Below, piece by piece: positions 1-6,445 of a stretch of DNA of 64,000 nt. The notes under the pieces were generated by a model that searched no databases, was not told the DNA's origin, and saw only the letters and a list, made by a program, of their open reading frames with translations. Position numbers and translations under genes: made by a program. Positions within the stretch are counted from its first letter, which is position 1; each line of letters starts with the position of its first letter. The DNA is from Dryocola clanedunensis (GTDB lineage Bacteria > Pseudomonadota > Gammaproteobacteria > Enterobacterales > Enterobacteriaceae), in the NCBI RefSeq assembly GCF_025215155.1, contig NZ_JALHAM010000119.1; one strand, written 5' to 3'.

Positions 1-299
1 ACGCGGTGATTAATCAGCCAGCCGCGCACCTTTTTAGCGCCCCAGTCGGGATGTGTCAGCCGGATATCGATGAGCTGCTGAATAACGTCAGGCGGGAGTC
101 TGTCAGGATGCGTGAGGCGGGCACGGGATTTATCAAAAAGGGAGGTCGGGTCATCGGGGTCAAATCGCTGCAGCCACTTGTAGCCGGTTTTGCGGCTGAT
201 ACCAAAACGGCGGCACAGGGCCGAGAAAGGTTCCGTGCCCGTCTGGCAGGCACGGATGAAATCAAGACGTTGCATGGGTTGGGTCTCAGTCCAGGGCAT
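1..299 (-). CDS. IS481-family transposase, N-terminal part (cut by window edge)
   Basis: A minus-strand reading frame starts with ATG at 299 and stays open to the window edge (99 codons). The protein begins MPWTETQPMQRLDF and contains a helix-turn-helix region (about residues 17-45, with LCRRFGISRKTGYKWLQRF) followed by PTSLFDKSRA and an HPDWGAKKVRGWL segment. This is the usual start of IS481/IS3-like transposases before their DDE catalytic core, which would lie beyond the edge. Family assignment rests on recognising these motifs. Whether the full element is intact cannot be seen. Confidence 0.78.
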   Translation of the reverse strand, partial: MPWTETQPMQRLDFIRACQTGTEPFSALCRRFGISRKTGYKWLQRFDPDDPTSLFDKSRARLTHPDRLPPDVIQQLIDIRLTHPDWGAKKVRGWLINHR

Positions 300-330
300 A
301 GTGAGTCTCCTCTGCTATACCGTTTATAAC

Positions 331-376
331 TGTTACCCATGTGGCCGGTCTAAAGTGTTACCTATGTGCCCGGTTT
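331..376. repeat. Two tandem 21-bp repeats in the IS terminus
   Basis: Two near-identical 21-bp motifs, TGTTACC(C/T)ATGTG(G/C)CCGGT followed by CT or TT, lie at 331-351 and 356-376 with a 25-bp period. They sit between the transposase start and the IS tip, the usual place for transposase binding sites. The binding role is inference. Confidence 0.6.
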
Positions 377-426
377 GTACCGACAGCGTCATCCACCTGT
401 CGTCATCCACCCAATCCGCGCAATAA

Positions 427-2157
427 TTATTCTGCCTCTTCCTCAGCGACGCGAACGCCAATTTTGCGTACCTGATTATTCTCTTTCTCTGCCACCGTCC
501 AGATCATCCCGGCGTACTCTACCTGGTCACCTACCACCGGCGCGCCGCCCAGCATGCCGAGCACGAACTCACCCAGCGTCTGCTGCTTGTTGACCTCATC
601 ATCCAGATCGAGGCCATAGATGGTCGCCACGTCTGAGAACTGCGCGCTGGCTTCCAGAATAAAGTCGCCGAAGAAACGCTGGTCGAGGGCGACCGGCGGC
701 GACTGGCTGAACAGTTTACCCAGCGCAGGTAAATCCCGCTCCCGGCCAATGACACACAAAACGTCCCCTTCACGCAGGCGAGTACTGCCTGTTGGATGCA
801 ACAGTGCATTATCACGGAAGAGGGCGGCAATGCGGGTTTCTGTCGGCATATGCAGGTCACGAAGTGCTGCACCCACGCACCACTTATCTTCGCTCAGCTG
901 ATAGACAAACTGCTCCCACGGGTTTTCCGGATGAATATCCAGCCCAACGCGGGAGACCGGCCAGCCCACAGGCGGCACCACAACTTTCGCTTTTTTTGCC
1001 GCCCAGCCCAGCGATGAGCCTTGCAGCAGCAGCGAGACCAGCACCACAAAGAAGGCCACGTTGAAGAACAGCCGCGCGTTATCCAGGCCCGCCATCATCG
1101 GGAAGACCGCGAGGATGATGGGCACCGCGCCGCGAAGGCCAACCCAGCTGATAAAAATACGTTCGCGGCCGTTGAAGCCGCGGAAAGGGATCAGACCAAT
1201 CAGCACCGACAGCGGGCGGGCAAAGAAGATCATCCACGCCGACAGCGCCAGCGCCGGGATGGCTATTGCCAGCAAATCTTTCGGATTCACCAGCAGGCCG
1301 AGCACCAGGAACATGCCAATTTGCGCCAGCCAGGCCAGACCATCGAAGGTTTGCAGGATGCCAAAACGGCTGCGAATAGGTTTATTGCCGAGTAAAAAGC
1401 CGCACAGGTAGACGGCAAGTATACCGCTGCCTTCGAGCGCGGTGGTGATAGCGAAGACCATGATGCCGCCGCTCAGCGCCAGCAGAGGATAAAGCCCCTG
1501 AGGCAACGTGATGCGGTTAATCATTTGCAGCAGCAGATAGCCGCCGCCCAGGCCGAAGAGGATGCCGAGGCCAAACTGTTGAATGATGTGCACCAGGAAC
1601 ATCCAGCTCAGCCCGCTTTGCCCCTGCTGAATCATCTCAATCAGCGTGATGGTCAGGAATACCGCCATCGGATCGTTGCTGCCGGATTCTATCTCAAGCG
1701 TTGCACCGACACGTTCGTTAAGGCCTTTGCCTCCGAGCAGCGAAAACACCGCGGCGGCATCCGTTGAGCCGACGATGGCGCCTATCAGCAGACCCTGAAT
1801 CAAATCGAGGTTAAACAGCCAGGCCGCGGCCAGCCCCGTTAATCCCGAGGTGACAAGAACGCCAACGGTGGCAAGCGAAAGGGCGGGGCCAAGGGCAACC
1901 CGGAACGAGCTGGCCTGGGTACGCATACCGCCATCCAGCAGGATCACGGCCAGCGCGAGGTTACTGATTAAATAAGCAAGAGGATAATTATCAAACGGGA
2001 TACCACCGATACCATCCACTCCGGCCAGCATGCCGATAGCGAGGAAGATAACCAGGATGGGAATGCCAAGACGGGAGGAAAATGAGCTTAATAAGATGCT
2101 ACAAGTTACCAGTACGGAACCTAAAATGAACAGACTAATTATCGCACCCGCGTCCAA
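427..2157 (-). CDS. cvrA: K+/H+ antiporter CvrA (NhaP2)
   Basis: Inner-membrane cation:proton antiporter of the CPA1/NhaP2 type, which exports K+ in exchange for H+ and helps cells tolerate low osmolarity. The N-terminal two thirds (about residues 1-390) are about a dozen hydrophobic helices with the family stretch ESGSNDP. A RCK_C/TrkA-C regulatory domain and a CorC/HlyC-like domain follow in the cytosol. An ATG exists at 2166, but AAGGAG lies one base before it; the TTG at 2157 has ideal spacing and gives M-DAGAIISLF, which lines up with the E. coli start. I therefore use the TTG start (576 aa; E. coli about 578). Confidence 0.95.
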   Translation of the reverse strand: MDAGAIISLFILGSVLVTCSILLSSFSSRLGIPILVIFLAIGMLAGVDGIGGIPFDNYPLAYLISNLALAVILLDGGMRTQASSFRVALGPALSLATVGVLVTSGLTGLAAAWLFNLDLIQGLLIGAIVGSTDAAAVFSLLGGKGLNERVGATLEIESGSNDPMAVFLTITLIEMIQQGQSGLSWMFLVHIIQQFGLGILFGLGGGYLLLQMINRITLPQGLYPLLALSGGIMVFAITTALEGSGILAVYLCGFLLGNKPIRSRFGILQTFDGLAWLAQIGMFLVLGLLVNPKDLLAIAIPALALSAWMIFFARPLSVLIGLIPFRGFNGRERIFISWVGLRGAVPIILAVFPMMAGLDNARLFFNVAFFVVLVSLLLQGSSLGWAAKKAKVVVPPVGWPVSRVGLDIHPENPWEQFVYQLSEDKWCVGAALRDLHMPTETRIAALFRDNALLHPTGSTRLREGDVLCVIGRERDLPALGKLFSQSPPVALDQRFFGDFILEASAQFSDVATIYGLDLDDEVNKQQTLGEFVLGMLGGAPVVGDQVEYAGMIWTVAEKENNQVRKIGVRVAEEEAE

Positions 2158-2247
2158 AATTATCATTCTCCTTTATAAGAACCGCTGTGGTTATTACTAA
2201 ATGTTATCACGGATCGGGCCGGCTAACGGCCCGAAATACCGTCTTTT

Positions 2248-3159
2248 TTACGCGATGACCTGATGACCGCTGATCGTCAGCACGCTCTGCTGCCCATCGT
2301 GCTGCAATTCGCCAAAGGCGCCCAGCGGCAGCGTCACCGTCTGCGGCTCATGACCGAATGGCAAACCCGGCAGAACGGGGATATCAAGACGTGCCGAAAG
2401 CATCTGGCACATTTCATTGAAATCGTAGCCGGCGTCGTAATCACTCACCGTTGCGCCATTAAAACTCCCGAGGATAAGCGCCTTCTGACGTTTGAGGATC
2501 CCCGCGTGGTGGAGCTGCAACAGCATTCGTTCAACGCGGAAAGGATGCTCGTTGATATCCTCGACCACCAGAATACCGCCGTCAATGGCGGGGAGCCACG
2601 GCGACCCCAGCAGCGATACCAGCATGGCGAGGTTGCCGCCCCAGATTGTGCCGCTGGCCGAACAGGCCTCGGCACTGTTATTCCAGCTGACCGCGTATTC
2701 AGCCTGCGTGATGGCTTTCCAGAAATGCTGCCAGGTATAGTCATCAAGCGTTTCGGCCCCAAAATTTCCGGCCAGCATCGGCCCGCTGAAAGTGATGGTT
2801 CCACACTGGGCCAGCAGGGCCAGCTGGATGGCGGTAAAGTCGCTGTGACCACAAATTACCGGCGTGCGAGAACGGAAAGCGCGTCCGAGCCGTGAGAAAT
2901 CGATGTGCTCAAGCAGACGCGTTGCGCCGTAGCCGCCGCGCACCGCCAGAACGATGTCGCATTCCGGTGACAGCGTGGTGAGCTGGTTGATTTCCGCCGC
3001 TCGCTGCTCGTCGGTGCCTGCAAAACGCTGAAAACGCCGGGTGACTGCCTGCTGGTTCGCGACCTGGTGTCCCACCTGTTCCAGCCGCTCAATACCGCGT
3101 GCCGCAGCAGCCTGGTTTACACAGTATCCCGAAGGGGCAATCAAACTAATCAGAGACAT
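2248..3159 (-). CDS. ldcA: Muramoyltetrapeptide L,D-carboxypeptidase LdcA
   Basis: Cytoplasmic peptidase of family S66 that removes the terminal D-Ala from murein tetrapeptides, returning tripeptide to the cell-wall recycling pathway. The 303-residue length fits the family. The catalytic triad is visible: Ser106 in GHSDF, Glu200 in VVEDINEHP and His270 in PFGHEPQT. It is divergent from emtA, the murein endo-transglycosylase on the other side of a short intergenic gap, so two murein-turnover enzymes sit back to back. Confidence 0.97.
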   Translation of the reverse strand: MSLISLIAPSGYCVNQAAAARGIERLEQVGHQVANQQAVTRRFQRFAGTDEQRAAEINQLTTLSPECDIVLAVRGGYGATRLLEHIDFSRLGRAFRSRTPVICGHSDFTAIQLALLAQCGTITFSGPMLAGNFGAETLDDYTWQHFWKAITQAEYAVSWNNSAEACSASGTIWGGNLAMLVSLLGSPWLPAIDGGILVVEDINEHPFRVERMLLQLHHAGILKRQKALILGSFNGATVSDYDAGYDFNEMCQMLSARLDIPVLPGLPFGHEPQTVTLPLGAFGELQHDGQQSVLTISGHQVIA

Positions 3160-3276
3160 GGCATTTCCTTGCGTAAAGTGAATTGGTTATGATGCCGCTA
3201 TCGCGGGCGGTTGTCACTCTCCCGGCGGCGGCTAACCGCCGTAATAACGAGCAAAGTATCTATAAGGATAGAACGC

Positions 3277-3885
3277 GTGAATATGAGATGGCTGATTGTT
3301 TTGGTCCTGTTCCTTGCTGGCTGTTCCAGCCACACCACGAAACAAGCTGAATGGAACCCGGCTAAACCAGTTCAGGGCGCTCTGACCTGGATGCCGATTA
3401 CTGAGCAGGCAGCGCAGGAGTGGGGCGTGAGCCCGCGAGTGATTACCGCTATTATCGCAGTAGAAACCGGGGGTAACCCTACGCTGGTCAGTAAATCCAA
3501 TGCTGTCGGGCTGATGCAGATTAAAGCTTCAACGGCGGGAGCCGAAGTTTATCGCCACCAGGGCCTGAGCGGACAGCCGTCAACCAGCGAACTAAAAGAC
3601 CCTGCACGGAATATCGACATAGGTACGGCCTATCTCAACATTCTTGAACACGGCCCGCTTGCCGGTATTGAGGATCCCCAGACCATGCAATATGCCCTGT
3701 TAGTCTCGTATGCGAACGGAGCGGGCGCGCTGCTCAGGACGTTTTCGTCCAATCGGGCTAAGGCCATTGATGAGATCAACGATCTCAGCCCGCAGGAGTT
3801 CTGGGACTATGTCGCAAAGCACCATCCTTCCCCTCAGGCACCGCGTTACCTGTATAAAGTCTCACGCGCGCTGGACGAAATGTAG
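3277..3885 (+). CDS. emtA: Membrane-bound endo-type lytic murein transglycosylase EmtA (MltE)
   Basis: Outer-membrane lipoprotein that cleaves murein glycan strands internally, forming 1,6-anhydro-muramic ends. A signal peptide ends in the lipobox LAGC (Cys16). The catalytic Glu63 lies in AVETGGNP, followed by SNAVGLMQIK and YANGAGALL, all family-1 SLT motifs. The frame is open further upstream, but GTG at 3277 follows AAGGATA at good distance and gives 202 residues, like the E. coli protein (203). Its stop abuts the stop of convergent ycgR with no gap. Confidence 0.95.
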   Translation: MNMRWLIVLVLFLAGCSSHTTKQAEWNPAKPVQGALTWMPITEQAAQEWGVSPRVITAIIAVETGGNPTLVSKSNAVGLMQIKASTAGAEVYRHQGLSGQPSTSELKDPARNIDIGTAYLNILEHGPLAGIEDPQTMQYALLVSYANGAGALLRTFSSNRAKAIDEINDLSPQEFWDYVAKHHPSPQAPRYLYKVSRALDEM

Positions 3886-4617
3886 TTACCGCACGCGGTC
3901 GGCCTTCGCTCTGGCTGACCGCTCCAGCGAAAAGATGATCCGTTGCAGCTCCCGTTCAACCGCAGGGTTGATGTTCATAAAGCGAAAGCTCAGGCGAGGC
4001 GTGCTGACGGTCTGATTTTTGCTGTCCACCACCTTACGCTCTGACAGGGTGACAAGCTGCATATCGAAGTGGAAGATCCCCCATTCGACCAAATCAATCT
4101 CCACCTTTTTAAAGACCATCCCGGCGGTCAATCCTTCCGGCAGCGGCTCATCAACCAGTGCGCCCATGCCGCCCAGCGATAAATCGCACAGCCTGAAATC
4201 AAACAGCGTACCGTCAGGCAATTTTGTATGGCAGAAATAAAAGGGGTTTACCGGTGCGTTGATGCGGAAATATTCGCGACGTTGCACAAACCAAAGCGTT
4301 GCGGGCAGGGGAGAGCTGAACGCCGGCAGGTTGAGATACTCCGTAGCCTTGATTTTCGGCAGCGTAAACTCGACCTTCGCCCCCTGGGTTTCGGCGGTGA
4401 AAAGTATATTCTCGGCCAGCTGAACGGCCTGGTTCTCCTGCTGTTGGCTGCCAAAATCGATAATCAGTTGCCCTTGCGAGACATCCAGAATCTTACTGAT
4501 AAATTGTCCCTTGCCCCATGAGAGACAAACGGGTACCTGGCTGCTTTGCAGATCGCGAAGCACACCTAATACCGCCAGCGGACTTTGTTTCAGAAACTGC
4601 TCGTTATAGTTATTCAA
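3886..4617 (-). CDS. ycgR: Flagellar brake protein YcgR
   Basis: Cyclic-di-GMP effector that binds the flagellar motor when c-di-GMP is high and slows swimming. The N-terminal YcgR domain covers about residues 1-110 and a PilZ domain follows. Both c-di-GMP contacts are present: RxxxR (Arg114, Arg118 in RREYFR) and DxSxxG (Asp145, Ser147, Gly150). Length (243 aa) matches E. coli (244). A near-perfect sigma-28 promoter upstream ties expression to the flagellar regulon. It is convergent with emtA and shares its border. Confidence 0.96.
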   Translation of the reverse strand: MNNYNEQFLKQSPLAVLGVLRDLQSSQVPVCLSWGKGQFISKILDVSQGQLIIDFGSQQQENQAVQLAENILFTAETQGAKVEFTLPKIKATEYLNLPAFSSPLPATLWFVQRREYFRINAPVNPFYFCHTKLPDGTLFDFRLCDLSLGGMGALVDEPLPEGLTAGMVFKKVEIDLVEWGIFHFDMQLVTLSERKVVDSKNQTVSTPRLSFRFMNINPAVERELQRIIFSLERSARAKADRVR

Positions 4618-4659
4618 GGCCCTGGCCCTTGTTGCGTTTGCAAATAGTAGTAAGCCAGA

Positions 4660-4686
4660 TTATCGGCAGCGATATTATAAACTTAA
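4660..4686 (-). promoter_or_regulatory. Sigma-28 (FliA) promoter of ycgR
   Basis: On the minus strand the sequence reads TTAAGTTT, 11 bases, GCCGATAA. The flagellar class-3 consensus is TAAAGTTT-N11-GCCGATAA, so the -35 differs at one base and the -10 is perfect. It lies about 45 bp upstream of the ycgR start. Confidence 0.88.
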
Positions 4687-4727
4687 GAATAATCGCAGGA
4701 TTTCAGATAAATATTTCAGGTAAACTA

Positions 4728-4765
4728 GTGACGTCGGTCACGTTTTTCAAATGCTTGATTATACT
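4728..4765 (+). promoter_or_regulatory. Possible ymgE promoter region with inverted repeat
   Basis: A perfect GTGAC-GTCG-GTCAC inverted repeat (4728-4741) precedes a good -10 hexamer TATACT (4760-4765), about 80 bp before the ymgE start. No good -35 is seen at 17 bp, so sigma-S use or activator dependence is possible. This is inference. Confidence 0.35.
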
Positions 4766-4847
4766 TAGCGTACCGACAGTTCGAGCAATGCATAACGCGG
4801 CGCTCAGGGACTGTGTTCCAACACAACTAAGAAGAGGATTTTCGAAA

Positions 4848-5099
4848 ATGGGTATTATTGCCTGGATTATATTTGGTCTGATTGCGGGTATCATCGCGAA
4901 ATTTATCATGCCTGGTAAAGACGGCGGCGGCTTTTTCCTGACCTGTATTTTAGGGATCATCGGTGCCGTGGTTGGCGGATGGTTAGCAACATTTTTCCAC
5001 ATCGGTGGCAACGTAACGGGCTTTAACCTGCCTAGCTTCCTGGTTGCCGTTGTCGGTGCGATTGTTGTTCTGGCCATCTTCCGTATGGTTCGCCGCTAA
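4848..5099 (+). CDS. ymgE: GlsB/YeaQ/YmgE family inner-membrane protein YmgE
   Basis: Small (83 aa) protein of the transglycosylase-associated family with three hydrophobic helices and the glycine-rich pattern MGIIAWIIFGLIAGIIAKF near the start, ending FRMVRR. Family members respond to stress, but their molecular job is not known. The chosen ATG follows AGAGGA. The frame is open 330 bp further upstream, but that part covers the intergenic region and has no matching features. A strong terminator follows, so it is probably a single-gene unit. Confidence 0.9.
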   Translation: MGIIAWIIFGLIAGIIAKFIMPGKDGGGFFLTCILGIIGAVVGGWLATFFHIGGNVTGFNLPSFLVAVVGAIVVLAIFRMVRR

Positions 5100-5118
5100 G
5101 CAGAGTCGCTCTGAATCT

Positions 5119-5142
5119 AAACGGCCCCTTTTGGGGCCGTTT
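5119..5142 (+). terminator. Rho-independent terminator after ymgE
   Basis: Perfect stem AAACGGCCCC / GGGGCCGTTT with a TTTT loop, 19 bp after the ymgE stop. Confidence 0.85.
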
Positions 5143-5164
5143 GTCGTTCGGCTAAGATTGTTTT

Positions 5165-5196
5165 GTCGGATGACGCTTACGCTTATTCGACCTACG
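5165..5196. repeat. Interspersed repeat unit (GTCGGATGACGC...CGACCTACG)
   Basis: One copy of a roughly 31-bp intergenic repeat, GTCGGATGACGCTTACGC followed by TTATTCGACCTACG. It has an imperfect internal dyad (GTCGGAT / ATTCGAC). Related units lie at 17299-17373, 27531-27607, 47063-47093 and 63445-63580. Confidence 0.7.
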
Positions 5197-5225
5197 AGCT
5201 ACGACCGACGGACATGGTTTACCGT

Positions 5226-6251
5226 TTAAGGACGGGTAAAGAAATCGTAGTACAACATGTACAGATGGGTCGCGCTCCACGAGAAATTCGGCGCACCCTG
5301 CCGATCGCCATTAAGCGGGTTGTAGTTTTCGCGGATTGGCCCGTCGCCTGTCAGATCGTTCGCATGGGCCAGGAAGCGGTTGGCCATTTCAACGGCGTCG
5401 TCCCGGTAGCCGTAGCGTTCCATGCCCTTCAGGCCAAACCAGAACTGATCTACCCAGACGCGGCCCCGCCAGTAAATATCTGCCCCGAAGGCCGGGTTGG
5501 TGAGGGGTGCCGTACCCAGCGGCACCCAGGTATTAAATTCTTGCGGATCTTTCATCACTTTCACGACCGCATCGGCGTGCTGCTGGGTTGCCGCGCCGTT
5601 AAACAGCGGCGACCAGCCTTCCGGCCCTCTGCCTCTTTCTGCTATAGGTTCCCCGGCACAGCCGTTGGCCAGCGGCTTGTCTGCAATGCGGATGTCGTAG
5701 AAGAAGCCTGTTTTATCATCGAACATACAGATGTTGATGTAGTCAGCCAGATGCTTCGCATGGTCGCGGAATTTCTTCGCATCTTCCTGTTTACCAGGAA
5801 GGTCCGCCAACCGAGCCAGATAGCTGCTGTCGCTGTACATATAGCTCGCCTGATCCACTGATTCCTGCAGCAGCGAGTATCCCAGCAGCGTGCCGTCGGC
5901 GGCCCGGTTTTCGGCGAACAGCACCTGCCAGTCTTCCCGCTTGCCGCCCTTGTCGATATAGCGCTGGAGCTGATCAGGGTCGATAAAACCAAACACCGAC
6001 GCGTCGTCACGCCCGGACTCCCAGGATGCAGCGACCTGCGCAGGAATATCAATGCTGTCATAGCGTCCGCTGCGCAGAACGCGGCTGTAGTTATCCAGCC
6101 CCGTCATTTTTTGCTCTTTGTCGCCGCGCCTGACGGTGAAGACGTAGGAGGTGGTCTGGTCTTCAGCTTCGTCGAGCAGGTGCCGGGCGTAGCTCCAGGC
6201 GGTGGATAAATAAAGCCCCTTAGCGGGTTCGACCATGCCGCTGACCATCAT
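5226..6251 (-). pseudogene. YgjK-like GH63 alpha-glucosidase, 5'-truncated
   Basis: From about residue 35 to the end this 341-codon frame closely follows E. coli YgjK (periplasmic family GH63 glucosidase, about 783 aa), ending GAPNFSWSATHLYMLYYDFF. The regions holding the family's two catalytic acids are kept (SGRDDASVFGF and GPIRENYNPLNG). However, the signal peptide, the N-terminal beta-sandwich and the first half of the catalytic barrel are missing. The first ~32 codons (MMVSGMVEPAKGLYLS...) do not match YgjK as I remember it, so a rearrangement joined foreign codons in frame. Without export signal and N-domain it is unlikely to work; a short cytosolic product cannot be excluded. Confidence 0.75.
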
Positions 6252-6391
6252 CCCGCTTTCGCTCCCGGGACTGGCTCCGTCGCCTTTCCCAGCCCGTTCA
6301 GCAGCATCAGCCCCTGCTGGATATCGTACTGCAGATAGCCGTTAATCATTGCCCGGTAGCGCTGGAGCGGCAGGATGAGGTGGTTGACGCT
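6248..6391 (-). pseudogene. C-terminal scrap of an unrecognised gene
   Basis: A minus-strand open frame with coding-like third positions reads ASVNHLILPLQRYRAMINGY then LQYDIQQGLMLLNGLGKAT and ends in TGA at 6250-6248. That stop overlaps the ATGATG that opens the ygjK-like frame, an arrangement typical of translationally coupled genes. It has no start of its own; its left border coincides with the inverted repeat at 6392-6434. I do not recognise the protein. It is best read as the tail of a gene lost by the same rearrangement that truncated ygjK. Confidence 0.4.
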
Positions 6392-6434
6392 GGCGCTACT
6401 GCACCCTACAAAAATCCTATGGTGCAGTAGCGCC
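6392..6434 (-). terminator. Perfect 14-bp inverted repeat after foxA, probable terminator
   Basis: GGCGCTACTGCACC and GGTGCAGTAGCGCC flank a 15-base loop, 11 bp beyond the foxA stop. There is no clean T-run after the stem, so it could be a hairpin that protects mRNA or the footprint of a recombination event; the gene scrap begins exactly at its inner border. Confidence 0.55.
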
Positions 6435-6445
6435 CTCCGACAGAT

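Larger units (their letters stand above)
1..385 (-). mobile_element. IS481-family insertion sequence, one end only
   Basis: The left edge of the window cuts through an insertion sequence read on the minus strand. Visible are the N-terminal part of a transposase and the IS terminus with two tandem copies of a 21-bp motif. On the minus strand the putative tip reads TGTCGG at about 385, and TGT tips are usual for this family. The element lies about 40 bp downstream of the cvrA stop codon, so it sits between genes. The other end and any target duplication are outside the window. The exact tip is inferred. Confidence 0.7.

Noticed and set aside
5163..5861. 232-codon plus-strand ORF starting in a repeat unit
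   Set aside because: Antisense to the ygjK remnant; its start lies in the interspersed repeat and there is no ribosome site.
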